Assembly: GCA_965242605.1 (NCBI GenBank)
Contig: CBDESS010000002.1
Span: 1-64,000, forward strand
Source of the DNA: JAAXHF01 sp965242605
Lineage (GTDB): Bacteria; Desulfobacterota; Binatia; Bin18
DNA: 64,000 nt
Direction: 5' to 3'
Within the stretch, counting starts at the first letter, position 1; every line of letters starts with the position of its first letter. Below, piece after piece: positions 26,822 through 35,932 of the stretch. A program made the translations under genes and the position numbers. The notes beneath the pieces are model-generated. The model saw only the letters and a list, made by a program, of their open reading frames with translations. It searched no databases and was not told where the DNA came from.

Positions 26822-27673
26822 CTATCGTCGGCACGAGAGTATTTTGTCCTGATGGTCGTGAAGGCCGGAGGGGCGCAAGCCAGCCCAATCGCCACGCATT
26901 CTTCCCTGGACCGTAAAATTCATGGCTTCCAGGATCCCCAGGACATATGTGGTATCGTATATGACATACTCCTCCGGTCTTGCCAGGTCGCGGCGAACCC
27001 ACGAAACCTCGTCGTATCTGTCGTATAGCATTCCCGGGCGGTGCATTTTGATGTGTTCAAGCGTAGAAGGATCCATCAGGAAGTGCCATGACAGCAATCG
27101 ACCGCCGGGTTTTGTCACGCGGTAAATTTCAGACAGATACCGTTCGAATCCGCTCCGGGTCATATGCGTAAAGACAGAGGGCAGAAAAACGATGTCGAAG
27201 CTTTCGTCCTCGTAGGGGAAGTGGTAATCCTTGGGCGCAATCGCGCCTGTTGGGTTGTAGTACCCGTTGTAAATGTCCGCGTAAATGAACTGGACATTTG
27301 GAAAGAGAGGAGTGAGAGATTCTTTACACCAAGTGATGGCGGATTCTGATACGTCGAATCCCCTGTAGCCACCGGAATCGGGGTCGAGAAGCGGGCCGAG
27401 AGCCCTCGCGTTTCGTCCGGGGCCACAGCCGGGTTCCAAAATATGCATTGCCGGATGAAAGTCGCAGAGACCCACGAGAAAATGGGTATGGAGCAGCCCC
27501 CTAAAATAAAAATACATCTCAGTTGACTCGCCGATCGATCTGATTAATTCTTCAGGAGGGAATGTGGGGGTGCAGTGTCTTGCCACCCGCGCACGCATCC
27601 TGCGGTCTCGGTCCGACAGGAGATGTTCGTCAACCGGAAAAAGCTGAGGAAAGTCGCATAATGATTGATCCAT
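26822..27673 (-). CDS. Class I SAM-dependent methyltransferase
   Basis: A 283-residue methyltransferase. The SAM-binding motif HILEPGCGPGRNARALG lies near residue 78, followed by YRGFDVSESAITWCKESL, DESFDIVFLPSVFTHM and the post-motif VTKPGGRLLSWHFLMD. The start MDQSLCDFPQLF at 27673 is chosen because of an AGGA site upstream; the longer open frame runs through the intergenic region. It is the only minus-strand gene inside the glycan cluster and is divergent from the oxygenase gene. The substrate is probably a sugar or lipid carrier, inferred from position only. Confidence 0.8.
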   Translation of the reverse strand: MDQSLCDFPQLFPVDEHLLSDRDRRMRARVARHCTPTFPPEELIRSIGESTEMYFYFRGLLHTHFLVGLCDFHPAMHILEPGCGPGRNARALGPLLDPDSGGYRGFDVSESAITWCKESLTPLFPNVQFIYADIYNGYYNPTGAIAPKDYHFPYEDESFDIVFLPSVFTHMTRSGFERYLSEIYRVTKPGGRLLSWHFLMDPSTLEHIKMHRPGMLYDRYDEVSWVRRDLARPEEYVIYDTTYVLGILEAMNFTVQGRMRGDWAGLRPSGLHDHQDKILSCRR

Positions 27674-27769
27674 GTTCGTTATCCTGATGAGAGTTGCCGG
27701 GCCTTCCCCGAAGGATTTCGTCTCGCCACGACTGATTATCATCTTGAACGAACTGTGGCAAGTCGCTCT

Positions 27770-27964
27770 CCGGAGAGGAGTATGCCCGGACCGCCTTCGC
27801 CGGCACCGGCTCCTGAGTGGCTGATGAGCCGCCGTCAGCCTGCCGGCGCTCACCTGTGGGAAGTTGTTTTGCGGGGGATATACTGTTAGACAAGCCTCTT
27901 GAACGCCAGGGAATCCAATCTCTCAGAAGAAGAGTACACCTTGATATTGGGGAAGTTCGGAATT
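27770..27964 (+). repeat. Duplicated leader, copy B, with remnant of an hddC 3' end
   Basis: The part 27840-27964 matches the leader at 21604-21728. Upstream of it, GAGGAGTATGCCCGGACC encodes EEYARTAFAG, resembling the HddC C-terminus EEYVRAQTDFAG. The gap 27674-27964 therefore looks like a copied piece of hddC tail plus leader, placed in front of the oxygenase gene. Confidence 0.5.
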
Positions 27965-28756
27965 ATGGCTTTACACGAGATCATCAACCTGCCCGCCATG
28001 AGAGCCGCTTTTGAAAGTTTCAGCGGGAATACACCTTTCGACTATTGCGTGTGCGATGAATTTTTTTTGACCAATATCGCCCACGCCCTCGAACAGGACT
28101 TTCCCCCCTACGATGATCCAATCTGGTACGAGTACGACAACGCCATTGAGAACAAAAAGGTAGCCAATATCTGGAAATTTTTTCCGCCCCTGACCTACAG
28201 GATATACACTATCCTCACCAGCCCAGACTTTCTCCGCCTCCTTTCCGAATTGACCGGCATCGTTCCTCTCCACGCCGACCCGGGCCTCAACAGTGGCGGG
28301 TGGAATATCCTCAAAACAGGCGGGAAGCTCAACCCTCACCTGGATTTCAATATCCATCCGAAATTAGGCTTGCAGCGGAAACTCAATCTCGTCGTCTTTC
28401 TGACCCCGAAGTGGCGACCGGAGTGGGGCGGCGAACTCGGCTTCTGGGAGGAAGACCGGACAAAAAGCGCCCCGGCCCGGCTGGTCAAAACCGTTCCTCC
28501 CCACTTCAATCGTGCCGTGTTCTTTGACACCACCCAGCAGAGTTGGCACGGCTTGTCCAGCCCGGTCCAGTGCCCGGAGGGCACTTTCCGCAAGAGCCTG
28601 TCGGTCCACTACCTCACCGACCCCCCACCTGAAACAGACCCCAGAAGCAAGGCGCTCTTTGCCCCGACACCGGAACAAGAGGGCGACCGGGAGGTGACTG
28701 AGTTGATTCAAAAGCGCGCTTCAGTCTCGACCGCGCCGTCGGTCTACAAGACCTGA
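27965..28756 (+). CDS. 2-oxoglutarate/Fe(II)-dependent oxygenase (prolyl 4-hydroxylase-like)
   Basis: A 263-residue double-stranded beta-helix oxygenase. The iron facial triad is visible as His-x-Asp in KLNPHLDFNIH (about residue 125) and a distal His in QQSWHGLS (about residue 194); LGFWEED and RKSLSVHYLT complete the fold. Such enzymes hydroxylate proteins or small molecules, and some act in glycan or secondary-metabolite modification. ATG 27965 is preferred over an in-frame TTG at 27899. Its 3' end overlaps the convergent beta-propeller gene by about 36 bases. Confidence 0.8.
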   Translation: MALHEIINLPAMRAAFESFSGNTPFDYCVCDEFFLTNIAHALEQDFPPYDDPIWYEYDNAIENKKVANIWKFFPPLTYRIYTILTSPDFLRLLSELTGIVPLHADPGLNSGGWNILKTGGKLNPHLDFNIHPKLGLQRKLNLVVFLTPKWRPEWGGELGFWEEDRTKSAPARLVKTVPPHFNRAVFFDTTQQSWHGLSSPVQCPEGTFRKSLSVHYLTDPPPETDPRSKALFAPTPEQEGDREVTELIQKRASVSTAPSVYKT

Positions 28757-29979
28757 GCGTTTCCCTTCCCAGCACACAAAATTGCCCGCGCCGACGGCAC
28801 GGATTGCGGGCGAGGCATCCGTCTCGTCCAGGGACACGATATACACCTGGGCCGGGGAGCCGCCGTTGAGGGCGACCGGCCCGATGCGATGACCGGCAAA
28901 GGCCACTGCGCTGCCATCCGGGGCGACCGGCGGGTGCGAGCCGGCATACTGATCAAAAAAGAAAAAACAAAGGTCTGCTCCCGGCTGGGTAAAAAGCGGA
29001 CTGACTCCCGGGTTTCACCGCCCGCCTGGGACAGTCGATGCCAGCGCAGATGACTGCGGCGGACATCAACGCTCAGATACAGCAGAGCGTTGCCGGCCGG
29101 CGACCAGAAAAAGCCCGTAATCGCCCGGTCGGCCTCATCCAGCAGAGACGTGACCCTGCCGCTACTCAGGTCAAGCCCCCGCAGAGAGGAAAACAGCGGG
29201 GAGCCCGGCCTCACGGTTTCGCCAAAGGCCAGGGCTTGGCCGTCGGCTGACCACACCGCGGCGACCGAGCCATGCATCGCAGCAACCGGCGCGCTCTGGC
29301 CGCTGGGCACATCGAACCGGTGCAGCATATTGCCGCCGTCTTCTTGCCGCTCGACATAGGCCAGCAGCGCTTCGGTCGGCGACCAGGCCGGCACCCGAAA
29401 ATCGCCCGCTCGGTCCGAGACCTCGCCGATGATCTGTCGTGAGGCGACGTTGACCAAGACCACCCGGGCGGCGTGTTCCGAGCCGGTGCGACTGCCGACT
29501 TGGGCGGCCAGCCGCTCCCCGCCCGGCGACCAGGACCAGAACAGCGGCACCCCGCGCAGCACAGGCAACATCTCGCCCGGCTGGCCCACGACGGCGACCT
29601 CCAGCGACAGCCCGGCTTCCTCTCCCTAGGATGAGCGCGGTAAACATCCCGCCGCGGGGCGACCAGTTGCCGTAGACCGGCATACCGCCGCTCATACTGG
29701 CCAGCTCCCACGACTCAACACCATCGGTCGTAATCGTGTACAGACTCGTGCGGACCCCGGCCCGGCCGTGCCCCGCAGGCCAAAGCACGCCAGTCGGCTG
29801 CCGTCCGGCGACCAACTCGGCCAGATGTGGCTCAGCCGCGGGGCCTCGTCTGAGGACGGCCCGTCCCAGCTCCAGGTCAACTGCCGCGGCTGGTCCGGTC
29901 GAGAGGTAGTGACAAAGATATTGTCCGTTTCGCCGGTGTAGGCGAGGCGTGGGGCGTGGGGCGATGCTGCGGCGGCCAT
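28721..29979 (-). CDS. TolB/PD40-like beta-propeller protein, three frameshifts
   Basis: The reconstructed product is a chain of beta-propeller blades with repeated W-S-P-D/G-G motifs (WPSWSPDGSRLA, FWSWSPGGERLA, AVWSADGQALAF, FFWSPAGNALLY, PPVAPDGSAVAF), as in TolB- or WD40-like PD40 proteins. The correct reading changes frame at three places: a CCCC run at 29755-29758, near 29627-29632, and an A6 run at 28955-28960. Each is explained by one missing base. The N-terminus near 29979 is uncertain and no signal peptide was identified. Three breaks in one gene favour decay, though homopolymer sequencing errors cannot be ruled out. Confidence 0.65.
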
Positions 29980-30012
29980 AGACCCTGCCTGGCCAGGACG
30001 ATGCGCGACCCA

Positions 30013-30702
30013 TCAGCGTTTGGCCCCTTCCAGGACGATCAGCGGTTGTCGGGGCGCGTGCTTGTGGCGCAGCAGGACATACAGCGCGCCCGGCCCCCCG
30101 TCGTAGGCCCGGGCGGTAGCAAAGGCCAGCACAACCTTGGCCAGCGGGCCGCTGGTCAGCCAGTATCTCAGCCGGTCTTTCAACACCGGCGTCTGGCCGG
30201 GCGAGTTGCGGCCGCGGCCGTGGATGACCAGAATACAGCGCAGGCCGGCGCGCAGCGCCCCGAGCACAAAGCGTTTGACCTCGGCCTGCGCCTCATCGGC
30301 CGTCATGCCGTGCAGGTCCAGTGAGGCTTGGCGGGAAAAAGCCCCCTGGCGGAGTTTACGGACCAGCCGGGTATCCAGACCCACCACACAGCCCTCAATG
30401 TATTCGTCGGTATCGGTGATATCAAACTCAGACCGGCCGGCGACCAGGTCGTACAACTCGGCCAGCGCCTCGTTTTCCTCATCAATCAGGCTGCGGCGGA
30501 CAATGGCCGGGGACGGGCGGCTGACCCGTGCGCTGTCGTCGTTGAGCGGGGTCACATCGTGCATTTCCTGCTGGAACAACTCGGCGTCGTCGGCCGCCTC
30601 CTGGACCCGGAGCAGAGCAGAGGGCGGCTTGGCGGCGGCCTCGGCTTGACGTTTGCGAGCCTGCTTGCGGAGGCGACGAAAGGGAGCATTGAAGCCTGCC
30701 AT
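30013..30702 (-). CDS. Smr-domain protein (putative DNA endonuclease)
   Basis: A 229-residue protein with a basic N-terminus (FRRLRKQARKRQAEA) and a C-terminal Smr domain: SLDLHGMTADEAQ near residue 125, CILVIHGRGRNSPG near 155 and a final AYDGGPGALYVLLR. This is the stand-alone SmrA/YdaL type, with nicking endonuclease activity shown for some relatives. MAGFNAPFRRLR at 30702 is the chosen start; the further upstream frame overlaps cutA. No strong ribosome-binding site was seen. Confidence 0.88.
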   Translation of the reverse strand: MAGFNAPFRRLRKQARKRQAEAAAKPPSALLRVQEAADDAELFQQEMHDVTPLNDDSARVSRPSPAIVRRSLIDEENEALAELYDLVAGRSEFDITDTDEYIEGCVVGLDTRLVRKLRQGAFSRQASLDLHGMTADEAQAEVKRFVLGALRAGLRCILVIHGRGRNSPGQTPVLKDRLRYWLTSGPLAKVVLAFATARAYDGGPGALYVLLRHKHAPRQPLIVLEGAKR

Positions 30703-30757
30703 GCGTGTGAATGCTACACGCGAAGGGAGGCCAGAACAAGCACGCCCGTACCCGGCC

Positions 30758-31109
30758 TCAGCCCGTTTCTTTGAGAATCCAGGCCAGATAGCTGGCCGAC
30801 CCGGCCAGCAGCGGCAGGCTGATGACCTCTGGGACCTCGTAAGAGTGCAGGGCGCGTACCCTGGCTTCGACCGCGGCAAATCGCTCCGGGCGGGTTTTGA
30901 TCACCGGCAGCCACTCGCGGTTGTCCGCAGTAGTGCCCTCCCAGCGGTACAAGGAGCGGATGGGGCTGAGGATATTGAGACACGCGACGAGCCCTTCTTT
31001 GACCAGAGAGCAGAGCGGTGGCGATCGTTTCGGCCTCGGCCTCCGAGCCGGTCGTGAACAGGACGACGCAGGCTTGGGCGTGCAGGTCTGTCATGGGCAG
31101 GTCCGTCAT
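30758..31109 (-). CDS. cutA: CutA1-like divalent-ion tolerance protein, one frameshift
   Basis: CutA is a small trimeric protein of about 105 residues. The N-terminal ACVVLFTTGSEAEAETIATA and the C-terminal part (VKEGLVACLNILSPIRSLYR, then WEGTTADNREWLPVIKTR) are both recognisable but in different frames; the shift lies near 31010 and needs removal of one base. ATG 31109 overlaps the stop of the glutaredoxin-like gene (ATGA at 31106-31109), suggesting translational coupling. The metal-tolerance role is historical; the true function of CutA is uncertain. Confidence 0.75.
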
Positions 31110-31351
31110 AGGGCTGATGCCTGTTCCTGGCTGAGCCGCTGCCTGAGTTCGGTGGCGCTCAGCTCATACCTGAAGGCGCGCTGACCATTGATGTACAGCA
31201 GCGGGATTTCGAGGCCGAAGCGGGCGCGTAGCTCAGGGTCGGTCGAGATGTCGATGGTCTCCAGCCGAAACGGCGTATCGGCCTGGACCTCGGGCAGGAT
31301 GGCTTGCATGGTCTCGCACAGGGAGCAGCCGGGGCGGGTGTAGAGCGTCAG
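31106..31351 (-). CDS. Glutaredoxin-like (DUF836) protein, probable CTG start
   Basis: About 81 residues with a thioredoxin-fold start LTLYTRPGCSLCETM containing the redox C-x-x-C and the later IPLLYINGQRAFRY with the cis-Pro region. The first in-frame ATG lies after the CxxC motif, and no ATG, GTG or TTG lies between the last upstream stop and it. A CTG at 31351 overlaps the CNNM stop codon and gives the family's usual length. Either this rare start is used or a base is missing upstream. Confidence 0.7.
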   Translation of the reverse strand: MTLYTRPGCSLCETMQAILPEVQADTPFRLETIDISTDPELRARFGLEIPLLYINGQRAFRYELSATELRQRLSQEQASAL

Positions 31352-32709
31352 GCCGGGCGTGGTGGCGTCTGCCGAAGCGGGCCGGCTGGCGGGAGGCGTT
31401 CGGCGGGTGGGCGGTGTTCAATCCGCACCTGTCGGGCGTGGTGGTTCTCGGTCTTGAGCACGGTGATACGCAGCCCGTCCCGTTCGCACGCCTCAGAGAC
31501 CTCCGGGATACGGCCAAACCATTTGTTGATCAGGCCGTTCAGCGTGGTGTAGTCGCTGGCCTCGGGCAGCTGAAAGTCGTCAATCCGGTCGTTGACATCC
31601 GAGATGGTCAACGAACCCCGGACGACATACTGGCCCTCAGCCAGCTTTTCGACCCCGGCCGCTTCATTATCGTATTCATCCTGGATCTCACCCACCAACT
31701 CTTCCAGAATATCCTCCATCGTGACGAGCCCGGCGGTGCTGCCGAACTCATCAACCACAATCGCCAGATGCTCCTTGCGACGCTGAAACTCGCGCAGCAA
31801 CTGCGAGATCGGTTTGGTCTCGGGCACAAAAAAGGCCGGGCGCAGGATGTCGTCAAGGACGATCAGGTCTCTGTGCTCCAGCAGCGGAAACAGGTCCTTG
31901 GCATGGACAATGCCGCGGATGTCATCAAGGCTGCCGGCGTACAGGGGCATCCGGGTATAGCCCTCTTCAACCATCGTCTTGAGGAGCTGGCCGGAGGAGG
32001 CGTGGATGTCGAGGGCGACGATATGCGTCCGGGCCACCATGATCTCTTTGACGACCGTCTCGCTGAACTCAAACACGTTTTCGATCAGCTCGTGCTCGGT
32101 CTCCTCAATCGCGCCGTCCTCGCGGCCCTGCTCTAGCAGCAGGCGGAGTTCCTGGCCCGAGTGGGAGGGCGAGGACTCGCTGGCCGGCTCAATACCGAGC
32201 AGCCACACGACCTTGTTGGTCGTCCAGTTGAGGGCGCTGACGGCCGGAGACAGCAGCACCGAGAACAGCCACAGGGGGAAGGCCACGGCCAGGGCGGTCG
32301 GTCGCGGCCGCTGGAGAGCCAGTGCTTTGGGGGCCAGCTCACCAAACACCATATGCAGAAAGGTCAGCAGCAGAAAGGCCACCGGCAGCGCCAGGGTATG
32401 GGCCAGTTCAGGGGCGGCCGGCAGGCCGACGAGGGCGGTGGCACCGAGAATCAGGCCGGCAACGACTGGCTCGCCAATCCAGCCCAGGCCGAGCGAGGCC
32501 AGGCTGATGCCGAGTTGGATGACCGACAGGTAGGCGTCCAGATGGTCAATCAGGTGTTGGGCCATGCGGGCCGTCCTGTTGCCGGTCTGGACCTGCAGCT
32601 CGATCTGTGAGGCGCGGACTTTGACCAGGGCGAACTCCGCGGCCACAAAGAAGGCGTTGGCCACCACCAGCAGCAGGGTGATGAGAATGCCGAGAGCCGG
32701 ACTGTCCAT
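31348..32709 (-). CDS. CNNM/CBS/CorC_HlyC-domain transporter (hemolysin C-like family)
   Basis: A 453-residue membrane protein. Residues 1-190 form the CNNM (DUF21) membrane domain with NAFFVAAEFALVKVRASQIE and LASLGLGWIGEPVVA. Residues about 205-330 are a CBS pair (VMVART-like IMVARTHIVALDI, YTRMPLYAGSLDDIRGIVHA). Residues about 345-430 are the CorC/HlyC domain (VVDEFGSTAGLVTMEDILEE within 300-320 precedes it). Relatives transport magnesium or cobalt or regulate such transport; the older name hemolysin is misleading. It heads a CNNM-glutaredoxin-cutA run with overlapping stop/start codons. Confidence 0.92.
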   Translation of the reverse strand: MDSPALGILITLLLVVANAFFVAAEFALVKVRASQIELQVQTGNRTARMAQHLIDHLDAYLSVIQLGISLASLGLGWIGEPVVAGLILGATALVGLPAAPELAHTLALPVAFLLLTFLHMVFGELAPKALALQRPRPTALAVAFPLWLFSVLLSPAVSALNWTTNKVVWLLGIEPASESSPSHSGQELRLLLEQGREDGAIEETEHELIENVFEFSETVVKEIMVARTHIVALDIHASSGQLLKTMVEEGYTRMPLYAGSLDDIRGIVHAKDLFPLLEHRDLIVLDDILRPAFFVPETKPISQLLREFQRRKEHLAIVVDEFGSTAGLVTMEDILEELVGEIQDEYDNEAAGVEKLAEGQYVVRGSLTISDVNDRIDDFQLPEASDYTTLNGLINKWFGRIPEVSEACERDGLRITVLKTENHHARQVRIEHRPPAERLPPAGPLRQTPPRPA

Positions 32710-32924
32710 GGCGCTCTTCCGTCAAGGACGCATCGTCTTATCCAGACGAGAGGAAGGCAAGACGATGCTCTCGATCTCCCAAGGGGAGGGCAAGACCACC
32801 GCGGTCGGCCTCGGGCGACGACTGTGAGATGGAGGGTCATCCATACGCTGGGGTTCAGCATAGTATGCGAGGCGCTTTTCTTGCAAGAGGGCCGGCCATG
32901 TCGGGCTTGGGCCACCTGAAAAGC

Positions 32925-34988
32925 TCAGCGCTGGCTCGACCCGTCCCCCTCAGCGGCCAGAAAGCGGCGGATGTCGGCCTGGCTCAGCTCGGTCCAGCGT
33001 TCGGCCAGCAGCACCGCGGCCTGAACCGCACTGCGCTCACTCTCCCCGATCAGTTCCCGGCCCACCGGGTAGGTGTGAGCCGGGCTGCGCAGGACCGGTC
33101 CAGCGCCGCTCAACGACCAAGCCGCCCGCTTGAGCAGGACCGGGCCGGGCTGCGCAGCGAAGGACGCGGCCAAGCCGGCCAGCAGCGGATCATCGCTGTC
33201 AAGAATAAACCGGCAGCGCGGGCCGATCGTATCGCGCAGGACCTGGATTTCGTCCTGAAGGGTGTTGAGCAGCTCGACATCGGCGCTATAGCTGGGGGTC
33301 AGGGTATTCACAATCGCAATATCGGGCCGCACGGTCCGCAGCAGGCGGCGCATGTCGCCGCGCTGACGAATCCCCAACTCCAACACCAGAACGTCCAGGG
33401 GCGTAGCAGAGAACAGCGCACTCCAGCTTGCCCGGCCCAGCGCGTGGAGGACCGACCAGACCGATTTGGGCGCAATCTCGACGTTGAGCACGGCCAGCGG
33501 TAGGCCGATCTCGGTATTATACGAGCGCGGGTTGGTCTGGACCTGGTAGCGAGCGGCCAGCAGCTCGGCCAGCAGGCGCTTGGTGACGGTTTTGCCCCGA
33601 CTGCCGGTAATGGCAATCACCAGCGGTTTTTTGCGACGCACAAAGACCCGAGCCAGCAGGCGGAGATAGGGGATGGCCAGGCTGCGCAAACGGCGGCGGG
33701 GAGCGGACGGTGGCCTCGACTCGACTTGGTCCGCCTGACCCGTATCAAACACCTGGGCCGGGCCGGCCGGATAGTGAGCGGCGGCAGGCTGGAAATAGCG
33801 TGTCAGGCGGGCAAACGCCCGCTCAATATCGGCCGGCTCACGGCCGCAGTTGATCCGTACATGCGCCTCTCCGCTCGGCCCAAAGGCCAGGCCCGGGACC
33901 AGAGCGACTTTTGCCTGCTCAAGCAGCTCGCGGGTGAGCCGCCGCGAGTCGTGCGCCCAGCGGACCGTGTCTTTGACCCGGGGAAAGACAAAATACGCGC
34001 CTTCGGGTTTTTGATAGTCAAAGACATGCGACAGGCGATCGAGGTGTTCCAGGCTACGGTCGCGCCGCTCTTTGAACGCTTGGCGAAACCGGGCGATGTG
34101 CTCGGCCCCATATTCGAGGGCGGCAATGGCGGCGTACTGCGAGACAACCGGGGCGCAGGTGACTAAGGCGTCGTGGACCTTCAGGATTTCCCGGGCGCAG
34201 GGGGCGGTGGTATGCAGGTAGCCGACCCGCCAGCCGGTCATGCCGTAGGCTTTGGAGAAGGTAAACACCCGCACCACCCGATGGCGAACGGCCGACACCT
34301 GGGCCGGACTGAAATACGGCTCTGGGCTGTAGACAAAGTCTTTATACGCCTCATCAATCAGCAGCAACAGATTGTGCCGCTCGGCCAGGGCGATCAGCGC
34401 CCGGGTCTGGGCCTCGGAAAAGACTGTGCCGGTCGGATTATTGGGGTTGCAGTACAGGACGAGGCGCGTGCGGGCCGAGACACACGACTCAAAGGCGTCG
34501 GGGTCAAAGGCAAAGTTGCGCTCCTCGTCCAGGGCGGCAAAGCGCGGGATACAGCCGGCCAAGCGGACCGCCTCCTGGTAGGAGGCGTAGCTCGGCGAGG
34601 CCAGGATGACCTCGTCGCCGGGCTGGGTCAGGGCGAGCAGGCTGGCCGTAATCGCCTCTATTGAGCCGCACGAGACAATGATCTCGCTGTCCGGGTCATA
34701 GTGCATGCCCTCGTGCAGCAGGGACTCGGCAATCAGCTCACGCAGCTGCGGCAGCCCCGGCGTCAGCGAGTATTTGGCGCAGGCACCCTCGGCTATTTTC
34801 TGCTGGACAAAGGCCTTGATCGGCTCCGGCGTATCAAAGCTGGGAATCCCCTGGGCCAGCGACACCACGCCGGGAATCCGGCCGGCGGCCAGCTCCATCT
34901 CCTTGATGGGCGACAGCTTGAGCCGGGCGGTACGCGCGGATTGCCAGTATTTCACCGTGGGGGGCGACTCCTCACCGGAACGGGTCAA
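32925..34988 (-). CDS. Aminotransferase fused to a truncated Mur ligase domain
   Basis: A 687-residue continuous frame. Residues about 15-390 are a class I/II PLP aminotransferase: GIPSFDTPEP, NPNNPTG (YCNPNNPTGTVFSEAQ), and the PLP lysine in FTFSKAYGMTGWRVGY near residue 245. Residues about 440-687 are a Mur ligase central domain: Walker A ITGSRGKTVTK near 463, then RSYNTEIGLPLAVLN and LDSDDPLLAG. The UDP-binding N-domain and the C-terminal domain of MurF-type ligases are missing. The two halves could supply and activate an amino acid for ATP-dependent ligation (inference). A base error joining two neighbouring genes is possible but both parts are in one frame. Confidence 0.85.
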   Translation of the reverse strand: MTRSGEESPPTVKYWQSARTARLKLSPIKEMELAAGRIPGVVSLAQGIPSFDTPEPIKAFVQQKIAEGACAKYSLTPGLPQLRELIAESLLHEGMHYDPDSEIIVSCGSIEAITASLLALTQPGDEVILASPSYASYQEAVRLAGCIPRFAALDEERNFAFDPDAFESCVSARTRLVLYCNPNNPTGTVFSEAQTRALIALAERHNLLLLIDEAYKDFVYSPEPYFSPAQVSAVRHRVVRVFTFSKAYGMTGWRVGYLHTTAPCAREILKVHDALVTCAPVVSQYAAIAALEYGAEHIARFRQAFKERRDRSLEHLDRLSHVFDYQKPEGAYFVFPRVKDTVRWAHDSRRLTRELLEQAKVALVPGLAFGPSGEAHVRINCGREPADIERAFARLTRYFQPAAAHYPAGPAQVFDTGQADQVESRPPSAPRRRLRSLAIPYLRLLARVFVRRKKPLVIAITGSRGKTVTKRLLAELLAARYQVQTNPRSYNTEIGLPLAVLNVEIAPKSVWSVLHALGRASWSALFSATPLDVLVLELGIRQRGDMRRLLRTVRPDIAIVNTLTPSYSADVELLNTLQDEIQVLRDTIGPRCRFILDSDDPLLAGLAASFAAQPGPVLLKRAAWSLSGAGPVLRSPAHTYPVGRELIGESERSAVQAAVLLAERWTELSQADIRRFLAAEGDGSSQR

Positions 34989-35096
34989 GCCAGCCTAGCG
35001 AGGCGAAGCGGGCTTTGCAATGCGAGGGCGTTGGGGGTATACCCGGCAGGGTGAACGATGTGCACTATGGCAACGTGCCAGACAGGAGAGCAGACG

Positions 35097-35801
35097 ATGG
35101 CGGAACGATTGTTTTCTGAGAATGAGCTGCGCGAGATGGGCAAACGCTCGGTCGATCGGCTGACCGAGGCGATCGAGGCCGGGGACAGCGAGGCGGCCAA
35201 ACGTATCAGCCAGCGGATGTATAACGAGTTTCTGAGTATGCACGACCTGTACCGCAACTGGACGACGGCCATGCTGAGCGAAATTGGCCGCCGATTCGGG
35301 GATGAGGCCCTTGACGAGATCATGACCGCAGGGGTCAAAGCCTGGTGGCTGCCCAACCTGGACAAAATGCCCCAAGGGGCGGACAAGCTGCCCCAGCGGA
35401 TCAAGATGTTTGTGGCCGGTCTGCGCGGCCATCTCCAGCCGATGGAGATCACAGAGGACGCCGACAAGATTGTCATTCAGATGCAGCCGTGCGGCAGCGG
35501 CGGGCGGCTGGTCCTGGAGGGCAGGTATGACGGGCCGGACGGCTTCCTGAAGGTTGAGAAACCCCAGCGGATGACCTACAACCGGGCCAACTTCCCGGTC
35601 TACTGCGCCCACGAACCCCCGATGGAGCTGGTGGACATTGAGAAGAACGGCAAGCCGTTTGTGGTGGTTGAGCCGGCCGCGGTGTTGGGCAAGCAGCACT
35701 GCTCGTTCATTATCTATAAAGACGCCAGCAAGGTGCCGGCCAGATACTACGAACGGCTGGGTTTGAAGAAGCCACAGGTGGCCGAGGAGAAGGCCGATTG
35801 A
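35097..35801 (+). CDS. Conserved hypothetical protein
   Basis: A 234-residue soluble protein starting MAERLFSENELREMGKRSVD, with an AGGAGAG ribosome-binding site. The first about 100 residues are helical with many charged residues (RMYNEFLSMHDLYRNWTTAM). The C-terminal half has conserved-looking Cys/Gly motifs (MQPCGSGGRLVLEG, VYCAHEPPMEL) and an end GKQHCSFIIYKDA, which suggests a ligand- or metal-binding alpha/beta fold. I do not recognise a named family. It is divergent from the aminotransferase-Mur gene. Confidence 0.7.
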   Translation: MAERLFSENELREMGKRSVDRLTEAIEAGDSEAAKRISQRMYNEFLSMHDLYRNWTTAMLSEIGRRFGDEALDEIMTAGVKAWWLPNLDKMPQGADKLPQRIKMFVAGLRGHLQPMEITEDADKIVIQMQPCGSGGRLVLEGRYDGPDGFLKVEKPQRMTYNRANFPVYCAHEPPMELVDIEKNGKPFVVVEPAAVLGKQHCSFIIYKDASKVPARYYERLGLKKPQVAEEKAD

Positions 35802-35917
35802 CGATTGTCGGGTTTTTCTCGGGCTGTGAGATTGCGCCTATTCAGCGGGTCGAATCCCTGCTCCAGTACACCGGCGTGCTTGTCCTGGTCGGTGAGCGCT
35901 CAGCACCGCTCCACTAG
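35798..35917 (+). CDS. Possible 39-residue ORF overlapping the preceding stop
   Basis: A TTG start overlapping the previous TGA gives MTIVGFFSGCEIAPIQRVES and ends TAG at 35917. The only support is the overlap arrangement; no family is recognised. It may simply be intergenic sequence. Confidence 0.2.
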   Translation: MTIVGFFSGCEIAPIQRVESLLQYTGVLVLVGERSAPLH

Positions 35918-35932
35918 GCAGGGAGCGGACCC

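Noticed and set aside
30653..31057. Plus-strand ORFs opposite Smr and cutA
   Set aside because: They conflict with recognisable minus-strand proteins and have no family features.
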